Virus record (IMG/VR): IMGVR_UViG_3300006922_000092
Location: 1-32,859 of that record
Reading direction: 5' to 3' (one strand)
Origin: a virus
Length of the DNA: 32,859 bases
Made by a program: the position numbers and the translations under genes. Of the stretch, positions 6,888 to 14,215 are shown one piece after another (position 1 is the first letter of the stretch; each line of letters opens with the position of its first letter). The notes under the pieces are model-generated. The model ran no database searches. It worked only from the letters and a program-made list of their open reading frames with translations, and was not told the origin of the DNA.

Positions 6888-7886
6888 TTAAGTAATGCGA
6901 CCCTCTGCCTGTGCGGCAAAGATGTCACGTTCAATTTTAGCCCTCTCATCATCACGACCTTTGAACTTACCTTTACGAATATCATCATAGAACGCGCCAA
7001 TATCGGCTTGTGACCATGATTGTTTGTTATTCGATCCAGTAGGTGCGGCACCAGCGCTTCTGCTTCTTTTAGGAGCAACTTGCTGATTTAGCTCGTCTTG
7101 ATTCGCAGACTTACCTTGGTGAGCAGATTGATTACCGTTTAAGCCAGACCAAGTTGAAAAGAACGTAGCTATCCTATCGACATCATAATTCCGCTGAGCA
7201 TCATCCAAGTATGCCTGCCTTGCTATACCCGATAGTGGGTCAGTCTCTAGCAACCAATCTTGAAAATTCTCATTGGCATTAATCTCCTGCCAGTTAGGTA
7301 CAACAGCAGATAACTTATTCCAGAACATCTCTTCCTGAGTATTACCAACTTGCGCTGCAAGCTGCTGTACTTGAGGAACAGTATTCTGAGCCATCTGAGC
7401 AATCTGAGCTTTCAAAGCGCTAACTTCTCTTCCCAAATTACCTGTCTCTTCCTGGGTAACTTTACGCATAATTCCGATAGATTCATCATACTCCTCAATT
7501 TCTTGCTCCGTAAGTAAACCCTTTGGAGCTTCCTGAGCTTGAGCCTGCTGTTGCTGATTCATAGTAGCAAACAGATTCTCAAATTGATTAATCTTACCGC
7601 TTTGTTCCTGCAACTGTTGCTTTAGCTGTGGGACTTCAGCATTATACATACCCTGAAGAGTTCTGTACTTCTGTTGCCAGTTTGTACTATCTTCTTGGTT
7701 TCCCCCTGAATGCTCTTCAGAAGGAGTAGCCGCAACTTCGTCTACACTGTCGGCATTGGGTTCGGACTCAGAGGCTGACTCAACTGCTTCCTCAGCAGGG
7801 GCCTCCTGAACTTCGTCCTCATTTAACTCCTTGTACAACTCTTGTACTGCCTCAGACTGTTTTTGAACTTGCTTTGGTATTGCCAT
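6888..7886 (-). CDS. Capsid scaffolding protein, 332 aa
   Basis: Starts at ATG 7886 behind AGGAG. The first 70 residues are acidic (LNEDEVQEAPAEEAVESA, SEHSGGNQEDS). A long Gln-rich coiled coil follows at about residues 70-190, with QLKQQLQEQSGKINQFENL, QQQQAQAQEAP and VSALKAQIAQMAQ. The C-terminal part is basic, with GSNNKQSWSQADIGAFYDD and KGKFKGRDDERAKIERDIF. That layout of an acidic head, a coiled coil and a positively charged helical tail is typical of phage scaffolds that bind capsid subunits by the tail. Its place between portal and capsid genes confirms the call. It acts in the procapsid and is not in the mature virion. Confidence 0.85.
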   Translation of the reverse strand: MAIPKQVQKQSEAVQELYKELNEDEVQEAPAEEAVESASESEPNADSVDEVAATPSEEHSGGNQEDSTNWQQKYRTLQGMYNAEVPQLKQQLQEQSGKINQFENLFATMNQQQQAQAQEAPKGLLTEQEIEEYDESIGIMRKVTQEETGNLGREVSALKAQIAQMAQNTVPQVQQLAAQVGNTQEEMFWNKLSAVVPNWQEINANENFQDWLLETDPLSGIARQAYLDDAQRNYDVDRIATFFSTWSGLNGNQSAHQGKSANQDELNQQVAPKRSRSAGAAPTGSNNKQSWSQADIGAFYDDIRKGKFKGRDDERAKIERDIFAAQAEGRIT

Positions 7887-7924
7887 TTTTCGCTCCTTAC
7901 GGTATGCGTGTTAGTCAGCTGACA

Positions 7925-8140
7925 CTATGTCTTTGCTGCTATAGTAGGGGATTGATTAACTAACTTGGATATTTCACCAAGAACCTGACACCGCCCCTGT
8001 TGTAGTGTCACGTTACTAGTTACACTTGGTAAAGTTTCTAACTCATGCTGCCGCCATGTGTCAAGAAATTGTACTATCTCTGGATACTGGTTGGCAACTG
8101 TTGCTAGAGCTTTAAGTGTTCTCTCGTCAGGTCTAATCAT
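7925..8140 (-). CDS. Small portal-associated protein, unknown, 71 aa
   Basis: ATG 8140 overlaps the portal stop (ATGA at 8137-8140), giving direct coupling. The protein is mostly helical (ERTLKALATVANQYPEIVQFLDTW then RCQVLGEISKLVNQ). Small proteins of this kind, starting 'M-x-x-x-x-x-x-x-x-L-x-x-L-x-x-x-P-x-x-x-x-x-L-x-x-x-x', occur between portal and scaffold genes in many phages. I do not know a function. There are no Cys, no membrane segment and no catalytic motif. Confidence 0.65.
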   Translation of the reverse strand: MIRPDERTLKALATVANQYPEIVQFLDTWRQHELETLPSVTSNVTLQQGRCQVLGEISKLVNQSPTIAAKT

Positions 8141-10191
8141 TGACTAGCCCCTGTTGATCTATTCATAACTGTGTTTCCATCCATACCACCTGCAGGATTT
8201 CCAGCGGGATCAGTTACCTGCGCCTGCTGTGGCTGCTGTGCTTGCTGCGCTGCCTGTTGCTGCTGTTGGTTTTTCAGGATTCTAGTCTTAAAACTTTCTT
8301 TCTCTCTGGATGGTATAATGTCATCCACAGGCATCTGAAGTCCTTTAGCAACCTCTCTAAGGATAGCTGCGCGACCTTCCTGCCCAATAATCTGTGAATC
8401 AATCTCGTTACCAGTAGCATTAAGAAACTCAATACGCCTGATATTAACTGTCTCTTTAACTGCTAAGTTAACTGCGCCTTTTGGAACAACAGCTAAATCA
8501 CCCTTAATAGATTCGTCATCATTATAACGCATGTTATACAAGAATATCCTGTGGATAACTGGTTTAATAACATCATTATCAATATGCATTACAATCTGCC
8601 GAATACCTTTACCTGCTGACCCCATCAACATAGAAAGCCCAGAAGCAGTTCTACCTGCACCCTGAACGTTTAGATCTCCAGTTACATAAGAAGGAATACC
8701 ACTATGATCGTCTGCTAACTTAGCGAACTTATCATATATAGCGGCTAGGGTATTTGCGTTGTCCTCAGGCTGTGTAAACCTTACAGCAGGAGCATTCGCT
8801 CCTAGAGGATCGTTTGTTACTTGCCAAATTTTCCAAGGATGAAGTTGCGTAATGTCTTCATTAGGTGGGATACGTTCAAGATTAACTTCGACTTGAGGGC
8901 CACTAGATATGCCCATGTTATTAACAAGCGCTCTTGTAGCTGCGTTACAAACATTCTGCACATCTTCAATAATTTCTGGTATACCTTTACCCCAAAATGC
9001 TCCAGGGCATTTAATAAACGATGTCTTAGCATAGGGTTTTTCTCCTAAGGGGTCGTAATTTAAAACAGCTTTGATAACGTAATTGCCTATAACCCATACA
9101 TTAGCATCGTACTCTTTGGTTTTATCTGGTACATTTTCTTCGTCCATGCCCCAATCAAGAAGCATTTTACCGCTTATTTTACCCCAAAACTCTAATGCGT
9201 CATACGTACTTGTAGGACGCCGATGCGTATTAAACTTACGCTCTTCCTCATCTTTAGTGTCTTCAAAATCTTGTGTTATCCAACTACCATAGTCACTGGC
9301 TCCTAGATCAAGCAACTCACGTATTGCTGCTTCATCATATCCAGGTAGACCGATAAGGTCAGATAAATCAGATCTACTAAGCTTATGGTGCTCAAATAAA
9401 TACCCCTCGTTTATATGAGATACGCCTGGCTCAGGGTATATATTAAACGGATCTACACGCTCAAACTCAGGCGCTATAACTTCATCTGCTGCTACTGTCG
9501 TACTTTCCCCAGACATATCGTATTTAATACGGCGCTGCCTGCGTATTACTGGCCCTTTAAGAAAAGCGCATGGGTAAGTTACTAAATCAGTAATAAATTC
9601 ATTAAACGACTCAGACCACCCACCGTGAGCAAACTGATCGTTAATAGTAATCTTCATTTTGTCAGCGCGATTTTGTGCGCCCTGCAATATCCCAAACCGA
9701 TAATCTTGAGTCACCATCTCTTTCAACTCACTGAGCTGAGATGGTGTGGGTGCTTGGCCCATCTGCTTAATCATATCAAGTACAGACTCAGCAAAAGCTT
9801 CTTGAATATCTGCTTGCTGTAAAGGGGTAAGCTCTGGGATAGGTGTAGGTTCTAAATCCCACGGGGGTGTACCTGAATCTAACAGTATGTCACGTAGCCA
9901 AGACTCAGCGCCTCGGCACTTGACCTCAGTTAACATCATGTAAATTTCTGAACCACCCTGAGATTGAATAGCTGCTAGCTTATCTGGCTCATACTCACCA
10001 TTACGTTGCCGCAACGCCTTAAGCATAATAGTTTCAATAGGATCTTTAGCTTCTTTAGCTGCTGACCAACACTCTTTTATATACGAGTGTATACCCAGAA
10101 TGTAAGGTTCATTCTGTCTATCAGCTAGTTCAGCTCGTGCCGCCGCTTCTTCTTGCTCTACAAGTTCAGAATTTCCTATGACCCTCAACAT
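8137..10191 (-). CDS. Portal protein, 684 aa
   Basis: The start ATG 10191 follows TAGGAGCG. The length is close to P22-type portals (about 700 residues). The N-terminal half contains YDMSGESTTVAADEVIAPEF and VDPFNIYPEPGVSHINEG, the familiar 'V-x-P-x-x-I-Y-P-x-P' portal wing segment, then YLFEHHKLSRSDL. The core has the stem and clip region around FIKCPGAFWGKGIPEII and EDVQNVCNAATRALVNNMGI (phrases seen in podovirus-type portals), and the GDLNVQGAGRTASGLSMLMG segment. The C-terminus is Gln-rich (LKNQQQQQAAQQAQQPQQ). It forms the dodecameric ring for DNA entry and binds terminase and adaptors. Its place next to the terminase supports the call. Confidence 0.9.
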   Translation of the reverse strand: MLRVIGNSELVEQEEAAARAELADRQNEPYILGIHSYIKECWSAAKEAKDPIETIMLKALRQRNGEYEPDKLAAIQSQGGSEIYMMLTEVKCRGAESWLRDILLDSGTPPWDLEPTPIPELTPLQQADIQEAFAESVLDMIKQMGQAPTPSQLSELKEMVTQDYRFGILQGAQNRADKMKITINDQFAHGGWSESFNEFITDLVTYPCAFLKGPVIRRQRRIKYDMSGESTTVAADEVIAPEFERVDPFNIYPEPGVSHINEGYLFEHHKLSRSDLSDLIGLPGYDEAAIRELLDLGASDYGSWITQDFEDTKDEEERKFNTHRRPTSTYDALEFWGKISGKMLLDWGMDEENVPDKTKEYDANVWVIGNYVIKAVLNYDPLGEKPYAKTSFIKCPGAFWGKGIPEIIEDVQNVCNAATRALVNNMGISSGPQVEVNLERIPPNEDITQLHPWKIWQVTNDPLGANAPAVRFTQPEDNANTLAAIYDKFAKLADDHSGIPSYVTGDLNVQGAGRTASGLSMLMGSAGKGIRQIVMHIDNDVIKPVIHRIFLYNMRYNDDESIKGDLAVVPKGAVNLAVKETVNIRRIEFLNATGNEIDSQIIGQEGRAAILREVAKGLQMPVDDIIPSREKESFKTRILKNQQQQQAAQQAQQPQQAQVTDPAGNPAGGMDGNTVMNRSTGASQ

Positions 10192-10203
10192 ATACGCTCC
10201 TAC

Positions 10204-10452
10204 CTAAACAGTACCTGTTCCGTAGCTACTGCCTTTTTTACGAGACCTCTTAGCCCTAGCCATCTTTTCTTCATCATCCTCATCGTCATCGTCTTTTTTC
10301 TTACGCTTATCCATATCATTACTATACTGCATAGCTGGGGCAACTAGCCCACCTGTAATGTATGGTCTACGAAAATCACCAGCAGTCCCATTCATCTTGG
10401 GATTGTCTGACATCCGCATGTAAGGTTTTCCACCGCCGCATGAACCTGCCAT
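10204..10452 (-). CDS. Small Gly-rich protein with a Lys-Asp charged block, 82 aa
   Basis: I place the start at ATG 10452 (MAGSCGGGKPYMRM) behind TTGGAGGTACC, not at the longer 10464 frame. The N-terminal half is Gly/Tyr/Pro-rich (SCGGGKPYMRMSDNPK, YITGGLVAPAMQYS). The C-terminal half has an unusual charged run, KRKKKDDDDEDDEEK, then a basic tail KRSRKKGSSYG. No fold or family is recognised. It follows the terL-distal terminator and precedes the portal, so it may be transcribed by readthrough or from an unseen promoter. The alternating basic-acidic-basic composition suggests disorder. Confidence 0.55.
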   Translation of the reverse strand: MAGSCGGGKPYMRMSDNPKMNGTAGDFRRPYITGGLVAPAMQYSNDMDKRKKKDDDDEDDEEKMARAKRSRKKGSSYGTGTV

Positions 10453-10490
10453 AGGTACCTCCAATAACTGACAACTTGTTATAGTTTACC

Positions 10491-10538
10491 AAAAAAAGGG
10501 GCCCCGTCAAGTAGAAAGGAGAAGATCTTAACGGGGCC
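10491..10538 (-). terminator. Rho-independent terminator on the leftward strand after terL
   Basis: Read on the minus strand, the sequence has a 12-bp stem, GGCCCCGTTAAG with CTTGACGGGGCC (one G-T pair), a loop of about 15 bases, and a run of seven T residues. It sits between the terminase large subunit and the small Gly-rich gene. A second, weaker inverted pair (AGGGGAT at 10545-10551, ATCCCCT at 10572-10578) lies just upstream on this strand. It should attenuate, not fully stop, late transcription. Confidence 0.85.
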
Positions 10539-10602
10539 TAGTTCAGGGGATTTAACAGTGGAGTGTAAAATATCCCCTAGGGAGGAAGGTTCAATGAAAA
10601 AA

Positions 10603-11982
10603 CTAAGTCCAACCAACGGCTTTGACACGTTTAATATCTCGGGCCTGCGGTGCAAGTGTTCCTTCGCCTACTGAGTGTATATGCAACATTAAATATTGTA
10701 AAGCCTCTGCGACATGCGAGTGTTTGTTTTTCTCAACGTTACCATTCTTAGGATGGAATCTATACCCACCCATCATTGCAGACTTAAGATGTGTACAGCG
10801 AGGGTCAACTATAAACGCTGCATCTCCATCAGCCTGTCTCATAAGAAAGTCATCAACCGCTGACAGTCTTGCTGACACACTGTTAGTTTTAGCAGGAAAT
10901 ACTTTAAACCCCTCTGCCTTAATAATATCGACAGCCGAACGTTCATCAGTCTGTGCTCGCTGCGTACCAGCAGGATCAACCACTATAACAATAGGTGCGC
11001 TAGAGAACCTATCATATATAAGCGGACGTATAACTGTACGCATAAATCTTTGAATGCCCATATCAAAGGACACCGCTTCGTCAAGTATTATTGCCCGCCC
11101 GCGAGGATCTTGCTGCCCAAACACAGCTGCAGGAGTTAATCCCAAGTCCATACCGATAACAACAGGACGTACACCATTAACGATAGGCGCGAGTTTAGAA
11201 CTCGCCATATGATAGTCTGGCCTGAAGTATTTATACACTGGTTGTCCTGCTGAGCTGAGTCCGTACTCACCGTCAATAAACACGCGTACATACTCTTCTG
11301 AGCGACCTTGGGTGTCATAATATCCATCGGGCAAATTCTCCACATTCTCAGCTAAGATAGTTCTACCTGATGGCTGCTTGAATACATCCCAACCATTATC
11401 GTTAGGACTCACACCGTCCTTAGCGTCAAGGCCTTCCATCTGATAATACCACCACGTATCCATAGTCGGGGGGTTAGTGTCACCCCACATACCAAACCAT
11501 GAAGGGCCGCCATCTTTAGCAGATGGAAATCGACCAATACGTTTGGACATAGCGTCCACGATCTCAGAGTTAATATCTCTACACTCGTTGAACCACGCGA
11601 ACGTCAGCTCAAGAGAGTTAAGGTTTGCCACATCGTCAGCATCGTCAAGTGCACGAAACATAATCTCGCACTCGACATCACCAACCTTAAAAAAGTAAGT
11701 CTTGGTGGTGCGCATAAAGTTGCCGCACACTCCTGGTGGGAACCAGTCGAGAAACGTCTTAATGGTCGTATCAGTCAACTGGCGAACAGTTTCACGAACA
11801 ACCGCAGCACGGGAGCGTCTCACCCCGTCTTGACTTGGATGCTGTTGTGATGCCCTACGGACAATTTCAAAACAGCTCGCTACTGACTTACCTGACCCGA
11901 CTGGCCCCATAAGTACACGCATTTTTGCATCTGAGTTCATAAAGTCAGCAGCTGTCTTAGATGGTGTAAAGTCTATGTTCAT
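10603..11982 (-). CDS. terL: Terminase large subunit (ATPase and nuclease), 459 aa
   Basis: The N-terminal ATPase carries a Walker A GPVGSGKS (residues 26-33) in VLMGPVGSGKSVASCF and a Walker B-like LTFAWFNE (125-132) with the catalytic Glu at the end. The C-terminal nuclease has GMDLGLTPAAVF with Asp278, a VVDPAG segment with Asp335, and HVAEALQYLML near the C-terminus. It packages DNA into the procapsid and cuts at the ends of packaging. Its length is usual for terL of this group. The start ATG 11982 overlaps the previous gene's stop by four bases. It follows terS and a tiny gene in the usual order. The stop lies just before the 10491-10538 terminator. Confidence 0.92.
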   Translation of the reverse strand: MNIDFTPSKTAADFMNSDAKMRVLMGPVGSGKSVASCFEIVRRASQQHPSQDGVRRSRAAVVRETVRQLTDTTIKTFLDWFPPGVCGNFMRTTKTYFFKVGDVECEIMFRALDDADDVANLNSLELTFAWFNECRDINSEIVDAMSKRIGRFPSAKDGGPSWFGMWGDTNPPTMDTWWYYQMEGLDAKDGVSPNDNGWDVFKQPSGRTILAENVENLPDGYYDTQGRSEEYVRVFIDGEYGLSSAGQPVYKYFRPDYHMASSKLAPIVNGVRPVVIGMDLGLTPAAVFGQQDPRGRAIILDEAVSFDMGIQRFMRTVIRPLIYDRFSSAPIVIVVDPAGTQRAQTDERSAVDIIKAEGFKVFPAKTNSVSARLSAVDDFLMRQADGDAAFIVDPRCTHLKSAMMGGYRFHPKNGNVEKNKHSHVAEALQYLMLHIHSVGEGTLAPQARDIKRVKAVGWT

Positions 11983-12125
11983 AACTTACCATATAAAATT
12001 ATAGCATAGGGATGAGTGGTAGTGCGGCTGCGCAGCACCTTTTGCCTGAAGCCAACGCCTTCAACCTCAAGCAACGCGGCCACTGTCTCGCATTCATCCA
12101 ACGTTCTGAATGTCGCCATCGGCAT
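11979..12125 (-). CDS. Small protein between terS and terL, unknown, about 48 aa
   Basis: The frame is open from 12230, but the upstream part starts at GTG inside terS and has no clear ribosome site. The conserved-looking segment begins at ATG 12125 or 12119 (MATFRTLDECETVAALLE), so I take 12125, giving 31 bases of overlap with terS and four with terL. The protein is short (LLEVEGVGFRQKVLRSRT, HPYAIILYGK) and has no recognisable motif. Coupling to terL by the ATGA-type overlap suggests it helps packaging or is a spacer ORF. Confidence 0.45.
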   Translation of the reverse strand: MPMATFRTLDECETVAALLEVEGVGFRQKVLRSRTTTHPYAIILYGKL

Positions 12126-12603
12126 TTTCTCGTAAGTCTTCGAGAACTGCTTCCTCAGGTTCTTGATCAATTGTGGCTGTTGCGATGTGCTCTTGGCCTC
12201 CGAGGTTAATTGTAATTTTAACTCCGCCACTTTGTCCCTCTACTGTTTCATTGTTCTTAGGTTCTAAACCGCCCCACTTAACAGTTGACTTTATCAAGTC
12301 AGCCTTAACTGCAGGCGATACTTCTGGAGAATGAATCAATGTCCAACTAGTTGTCAACAGCTCTTCAGCTTGTGCTCGAGCCTTGAGCTTGAACGTCATG
12401 CCCTTCTCTTTAATGTCATCCCTATAAGAGTTGACCTGCTTGAGAAACACAGGGTCTTTGTTGAACACTAGTATAGCATCGGCTGTAACCGAGTGCCGTT
12501 CCTTTAGTTCATCCAGGGTCTCACCGCTGCCCTCTAGCATCAGGGCTATATCGAAAGCTAGTCGGTTCGACCACTTAGTATGTTTAAGCGGTAACGTATC
12601 CAT
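12094..12603 (-). CDS. terS: Terminase small subunit, 169 aa
   Basis: I choose ATG 12603 (MDTLPLKHTKWSNRL), because the longer frame to 12642 begins with TTG and would include the promoter. The first 90 residues are helical, with KWSNRLAFDIALMLEGSGE and a DELKERHSVTADAILVFNKD helix-turn-helix-like stretch. FRL-type phrases follow (GMTFKLKARAQAEELL, SPEVSPAVKADLIKSTV), which match small terminases of many tailed phages. The C-terminus is acidic (EPEEAVLEDLRENADGD). The protein recognises phage DNA and regulates TerL. It is the first gene of the late operon. The leader to its candidate promoter is very short or absent (see promoter entry). Confidence 0.8.
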   Translation of the reverse strand: MDTLPLKHTKWSNRLAFDIALMLEGSGETLDELKERHSVTADAILVFNKDPVFLKQVNSYRDDIKEKGMTFKLKARAQAEELLTTSWTLIHSPEVSPAVKADLIKSTVKWGGLEPKNNETVEGQSGGVKITINLGGQEHIATATIDQEPEEAVLEDLRENADGDIQNVG

Positions 12604-12919
12604 GTGGTTGATCCTATGTGTAATGTACAATCCTGTCAACAAACTTTGCTAACTTGACACCTTCCTTTTTTTGCACCGTGTTATGCGAGGGTTACTTATA
12701 TACTATGCGGTCACCGTGTCCAGTCCATGTACCCCCCCTACCGACCCCCATGCGCCTATCGCCAAGGCATAATATACCCCCCTCTGAAACCCGCAGAAAC
12801 CCTAGTAATTTGACATTGTGTATGGTTTTTGCTTCTATGTATTTGTCGCTGGCAACCGCCACGACATAACCCGTCATGCACAGCGTGGCTGTGTGTGACT
12901 CTTACTGGAGGATATTGCT
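12604..12919. other. Divergent control region between late and early operons
   Basis: There is no convincing gene in these 316 bases. They contain the terS promoter, a rightward TTGACA at 12654-12659 inside an AACTTGACACC motif, a C7 tract (12732-12738), a C6 tract near 12776-12781, a TATACT -10-like box (12699-12704), and a second rightward TTGACA at 12810-12815 with a weak -10 (TTCTAT, 17 bases on). The last could drive 12920-13345, whose ribosome site is GGAGG at 12907-12911. No tRNA or clear terminator is seen. Which of the rightward boxes is used cannot be told from sequence. Confidence 0.5.
12611..12639 (-). promoter_or_regulatory. Candidate sigma70-type promoter for the leftward late operon
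   Basis: On the minus strand, a perfect -35 box TTGACA (12639-12634) is followed by exactly 17 bases and a TAGGAT -10 (12616-12611; four of six matches to TATAAT). The predicted start is about at the terS ATG, so the message would be nearly leaderless. Alternatively the AGGA in the -10 could double as a ribosome site from an upstream start. It is directly back-to-back with a rightward TTGACA (12654-12659). Confidence 0.45.
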
Positions 12920-13345
12920 ATGAGCAATTCATCTTTTGAAGGTAAGGTTGCCCTTCGTGTAAAGCAACCACGTGTCGGCTCAACTCTAACTATGTTAGAC
13001 AGAGCCCGTAATGGTCAAGGCTGGGATGCCAAGACGCAGGCTGATAACATCCTCAAGGATATCCTTGAGCATGCGGATGCGGCGTCAGGCGGACGGCTTG
13101 ACCCCTGGTCAATCAACGTCATCGCTTTCGATACCAATCGCAAGCTGGCTGACAAGAAAGAGCAGTTGACCGTCAAGCATCTTAAAGCAGTACTTAAGAA
13201 GCTGGGCGATGACACTAAGGTTTGGGTGTCGGTTTCATGGAAATCCAAAGGATGTCCACCGAAGCTGAACATTGCTCAAGCGTCTACGCTGAATCAGTAC
13301 GCCTCGCGGACTGCCCAGCCGAACCCGTTTAGCAACGGTTCCTAA
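12920..13345 (+). CDS. Early protein of unknown function, 141 aa
   Basis: The first rightward gene. ATG 12920 follows GGAGG by eight bases. The protein starts MSNSSFEGKVALRVKQPRVG and includes WDAKTQADNILKDILEHAD, RLDPWSINVIAFDTNRK, then LTVKHLKAVLKKLGDDT and a VWVSVSWKSKGCPPK segment. It looks like a compact alpha/beta protein of unknown family, slightly basic. Its G+C is higher than in the rest of the early strand: 13021-13080 has 33 G+C of 60, against 25 of 60 at 16441-16500. A stem-loop follows its stop. It may be an early takeover or regulatory protein by location. Confidence 0.7.
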   Translation: MSNSSFEGKVALRVKQPRVGSTLTMLDRARNGQGWDAKTQADNILKDILEHADAASGGRLDPWSINVIAFDTNRKLADKKEQLTVKHLKAVLKKLGDDTKVWVSVSWKSKGCPPKLNIAQASTLNQYASRTAQPNPFSNGS

Positions 13346-13352
13346 CAACCCA

Positions 13353-13374
13353 GAGAGGAGCTTCGGCTCCTCTC
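13353..13374 (+). promoter_or_regulatory. Perfect 9-bp UUCG stem-loop after the first early gene
   Basis: GAGAGGAGC (13353-13361) pairs fully with GCTCCTCTC (13366-13374) around a TTCG tetraloop, an exceptionally stable type. No T-tract follows, so it is unlikely to be a strong terminator. It more likely protects or separates mRNA segments. Confidence 0.75.
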
Positions 13375-13394
13375 GCAACCCGAAGGAGGCTTTC

Positions 13395-13559
13395 ATGAGA
13401 AAGTTAAGTAAGACCACATACCAGGTTCGCGCTAGCGCGGATGGATTCAAGACCTACGACACCACAGTAGTGGCAGAGTGGAAACGTGCGAAAGGCATAG
13501 CCAAGCGGCTAGTCGATAAGCACAAGGTCGAGGCTCGCATCTTAACAGTACGAACCTAA
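13395..13559 (+). CDS. Small early basic protein, 54 aa
   Basis: ATG 13395 follows GGAGG by five bases and the frame stops at TAA 13557-13559. The protein reads MRKLSKTTYQVRASADG and then FKTYDTTVVAEWKRAKGIAK, ending KVEARILTV. It is short and basic, with no recognised family. It lies between two perfect stem-loops. The good ribosome site and codon pattern like that of its neighbours support translation. Function is unknown. Confidence 0.6.
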   Translation: MRKLSKTTYQVRASADGFKTYDTTVVAEWKRAKGIAKRLVDKHKVEARILTVRT

Positions 13560-13566
13560 CACTAAC

Positions 13567-13593
13567 GGGAGCACAGTGTGATGCTGTGCTCCC
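13567..13593 (+). promoter_or_regulatory. Perfect 10-bp stem-loop after the second early gene
   Basis: GGGAGCACAG (13567-13576) and CTGTGCTCCC (13584-13593) form a perfect 10-bp stem with a seven-base loop TGTGATG. No U-tract follows. Same likely role as the preceding stem-loop. Confidence 0.75.
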
Positions 13594-13615
13594 TACTCCA
13601 TGAAAGGAAGTAGTT

Positions 13616-13780
13616 ATGGACACTACACTGCAAGATCTACCGACTGTAGGTTTGAGAACCTGGTTGCAACGATCAGAGAATACAGGCAGCTATCGAGGTT
13701 ATTCAAGACACGAGATAGCAATGGAGTTCATGAAGCGGGTACGAAAGAACCGCAGCATGAAGAGATGCCTGCTAACATGA
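13616..13780 (+). CDS. Small early basic protein, 54 aa
   Basis: ATG 13616 follows AGGAAG by about six bases. The frame reads MDTTLQDLPTVGLRTWLQ then SENTGSYRGYSRHEIAM, FMKRVRKNRSMKRCL, stopping at TGA 13778-13780, directly before the terminator stem. A longer frame in another register from 13600 crosses the terminator and is judged not real. The C-terminus is Arg/Lys-rich, and the EIAMEFMKRVRK helix might contact nucleic acid. No family is recognised. It has the same length as the preceding small gene. Confidence 0.5.
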   Translation: MDTTLQDLPTVGLRTWLQRSENTGSYRGYSRHEIAMEFMKRVRKNRSMKRCLLT

Positions 13781-13815
13781 GAGACGGGGCTTCGGCCCCT
13801 CTCTTTTTCTTTTTG
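13781..13815 (+). terminator. Rho-independent terminator, end of the first rightward unit
   Basis: GAGA-C-GGGGC, TTCG loop, GCCCC-TCTC (13781-13803, one unpaired C), is followed by a long T-rich stretch from 13804. It closes the small early unit, so genes from 14349 on need their own promoter. Confidence 0.88.
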
Positions 13816-13904
13816 TTTTTTATTTTTTATATATATGACCATAGCTCGGGGGGTCATCGGGCTATAAATGCAACGACTATATACTGGGGGGGCTCTAACA
13901 TGAC

Positions 13905-14215
13905 ACAATCTAACAATCTATATGGGCCTGTTTAGTAACTTGACACAACATGTAGTGTTTTAGATTGTATAACATGACACATCCAGTAGTGTTTTCGCCC
14001 TGTTTACATGGGGTTATCCCATATATGTACTACTAAACAATCTAAATAATCTAAATAATCTACAGTTTTTACATATATCACCTATAGAATATCATTCTGT
14101 AGCCATGATACAGGTTTGCCGTGCTAACATTACTTATAGATTTGTAGATTATTTAGATTGTTTGCCATTAAATCATTGATAACACGACACCTTTTGTAAT
14201 CCATTTGACAATCTA
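13905..14215. repeat. Six copies of the octamer ACAATCTA (iteron-like)
   Basis: Rightward copies are at 13905-13912, 13913-13920 (directly abutting), 14037-14044 and 14208-14215. Inverted copies (TAGATTGT) are at 13961-13968 and 14154-14161. All six are exact and lie in 311 bases of non-coding DNA. Confidence 0.8.
14035..14163. repeat. 19-bp perfect inverted repeat with internal tandem repeat
   Basis: Left arm 14035-14053 and right arm 14145-14163 are exact reverse complements (AAACAATCTAAATAATCTA), separated by 91 bases. The left arm continues as a tandem array: AATCTAAAT at 14039-14047 and 14048-14056, then AATCTAC at 14057-14063. The spacer includes the TCACCTATAG box. Confidence 0.85.

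Noticed and set aside
12603-12642. Longer terS start (TTG 12642)
   Set aside because: It would place the -35 and -10 boxes in coding sequence; ATG 12603 has AGGA upstream and a normal terS N-terminus.
12654-12869. Rightward 71-codon frame in the divergent region
   Set aside because: No ribosome site, includes the C7 tract and promoter-like boxes, Cys/Pro-rich composition unlike real genes here.
13600-13935. Rightward 111-codon frame overlapping the 13616 gene
   Set aside because: It crosses the terminator stem and T-tract; the other register ending at 13780 fits the ribosome site and terminator better.
13939-14090. SP6/T7-like phage promoters (TGACAC boxes, CACCTATAG)
   Set aside because: Only short matches to known consensus, spacing varies, and no single-subunit RNA polymerase gene is visible in the window.
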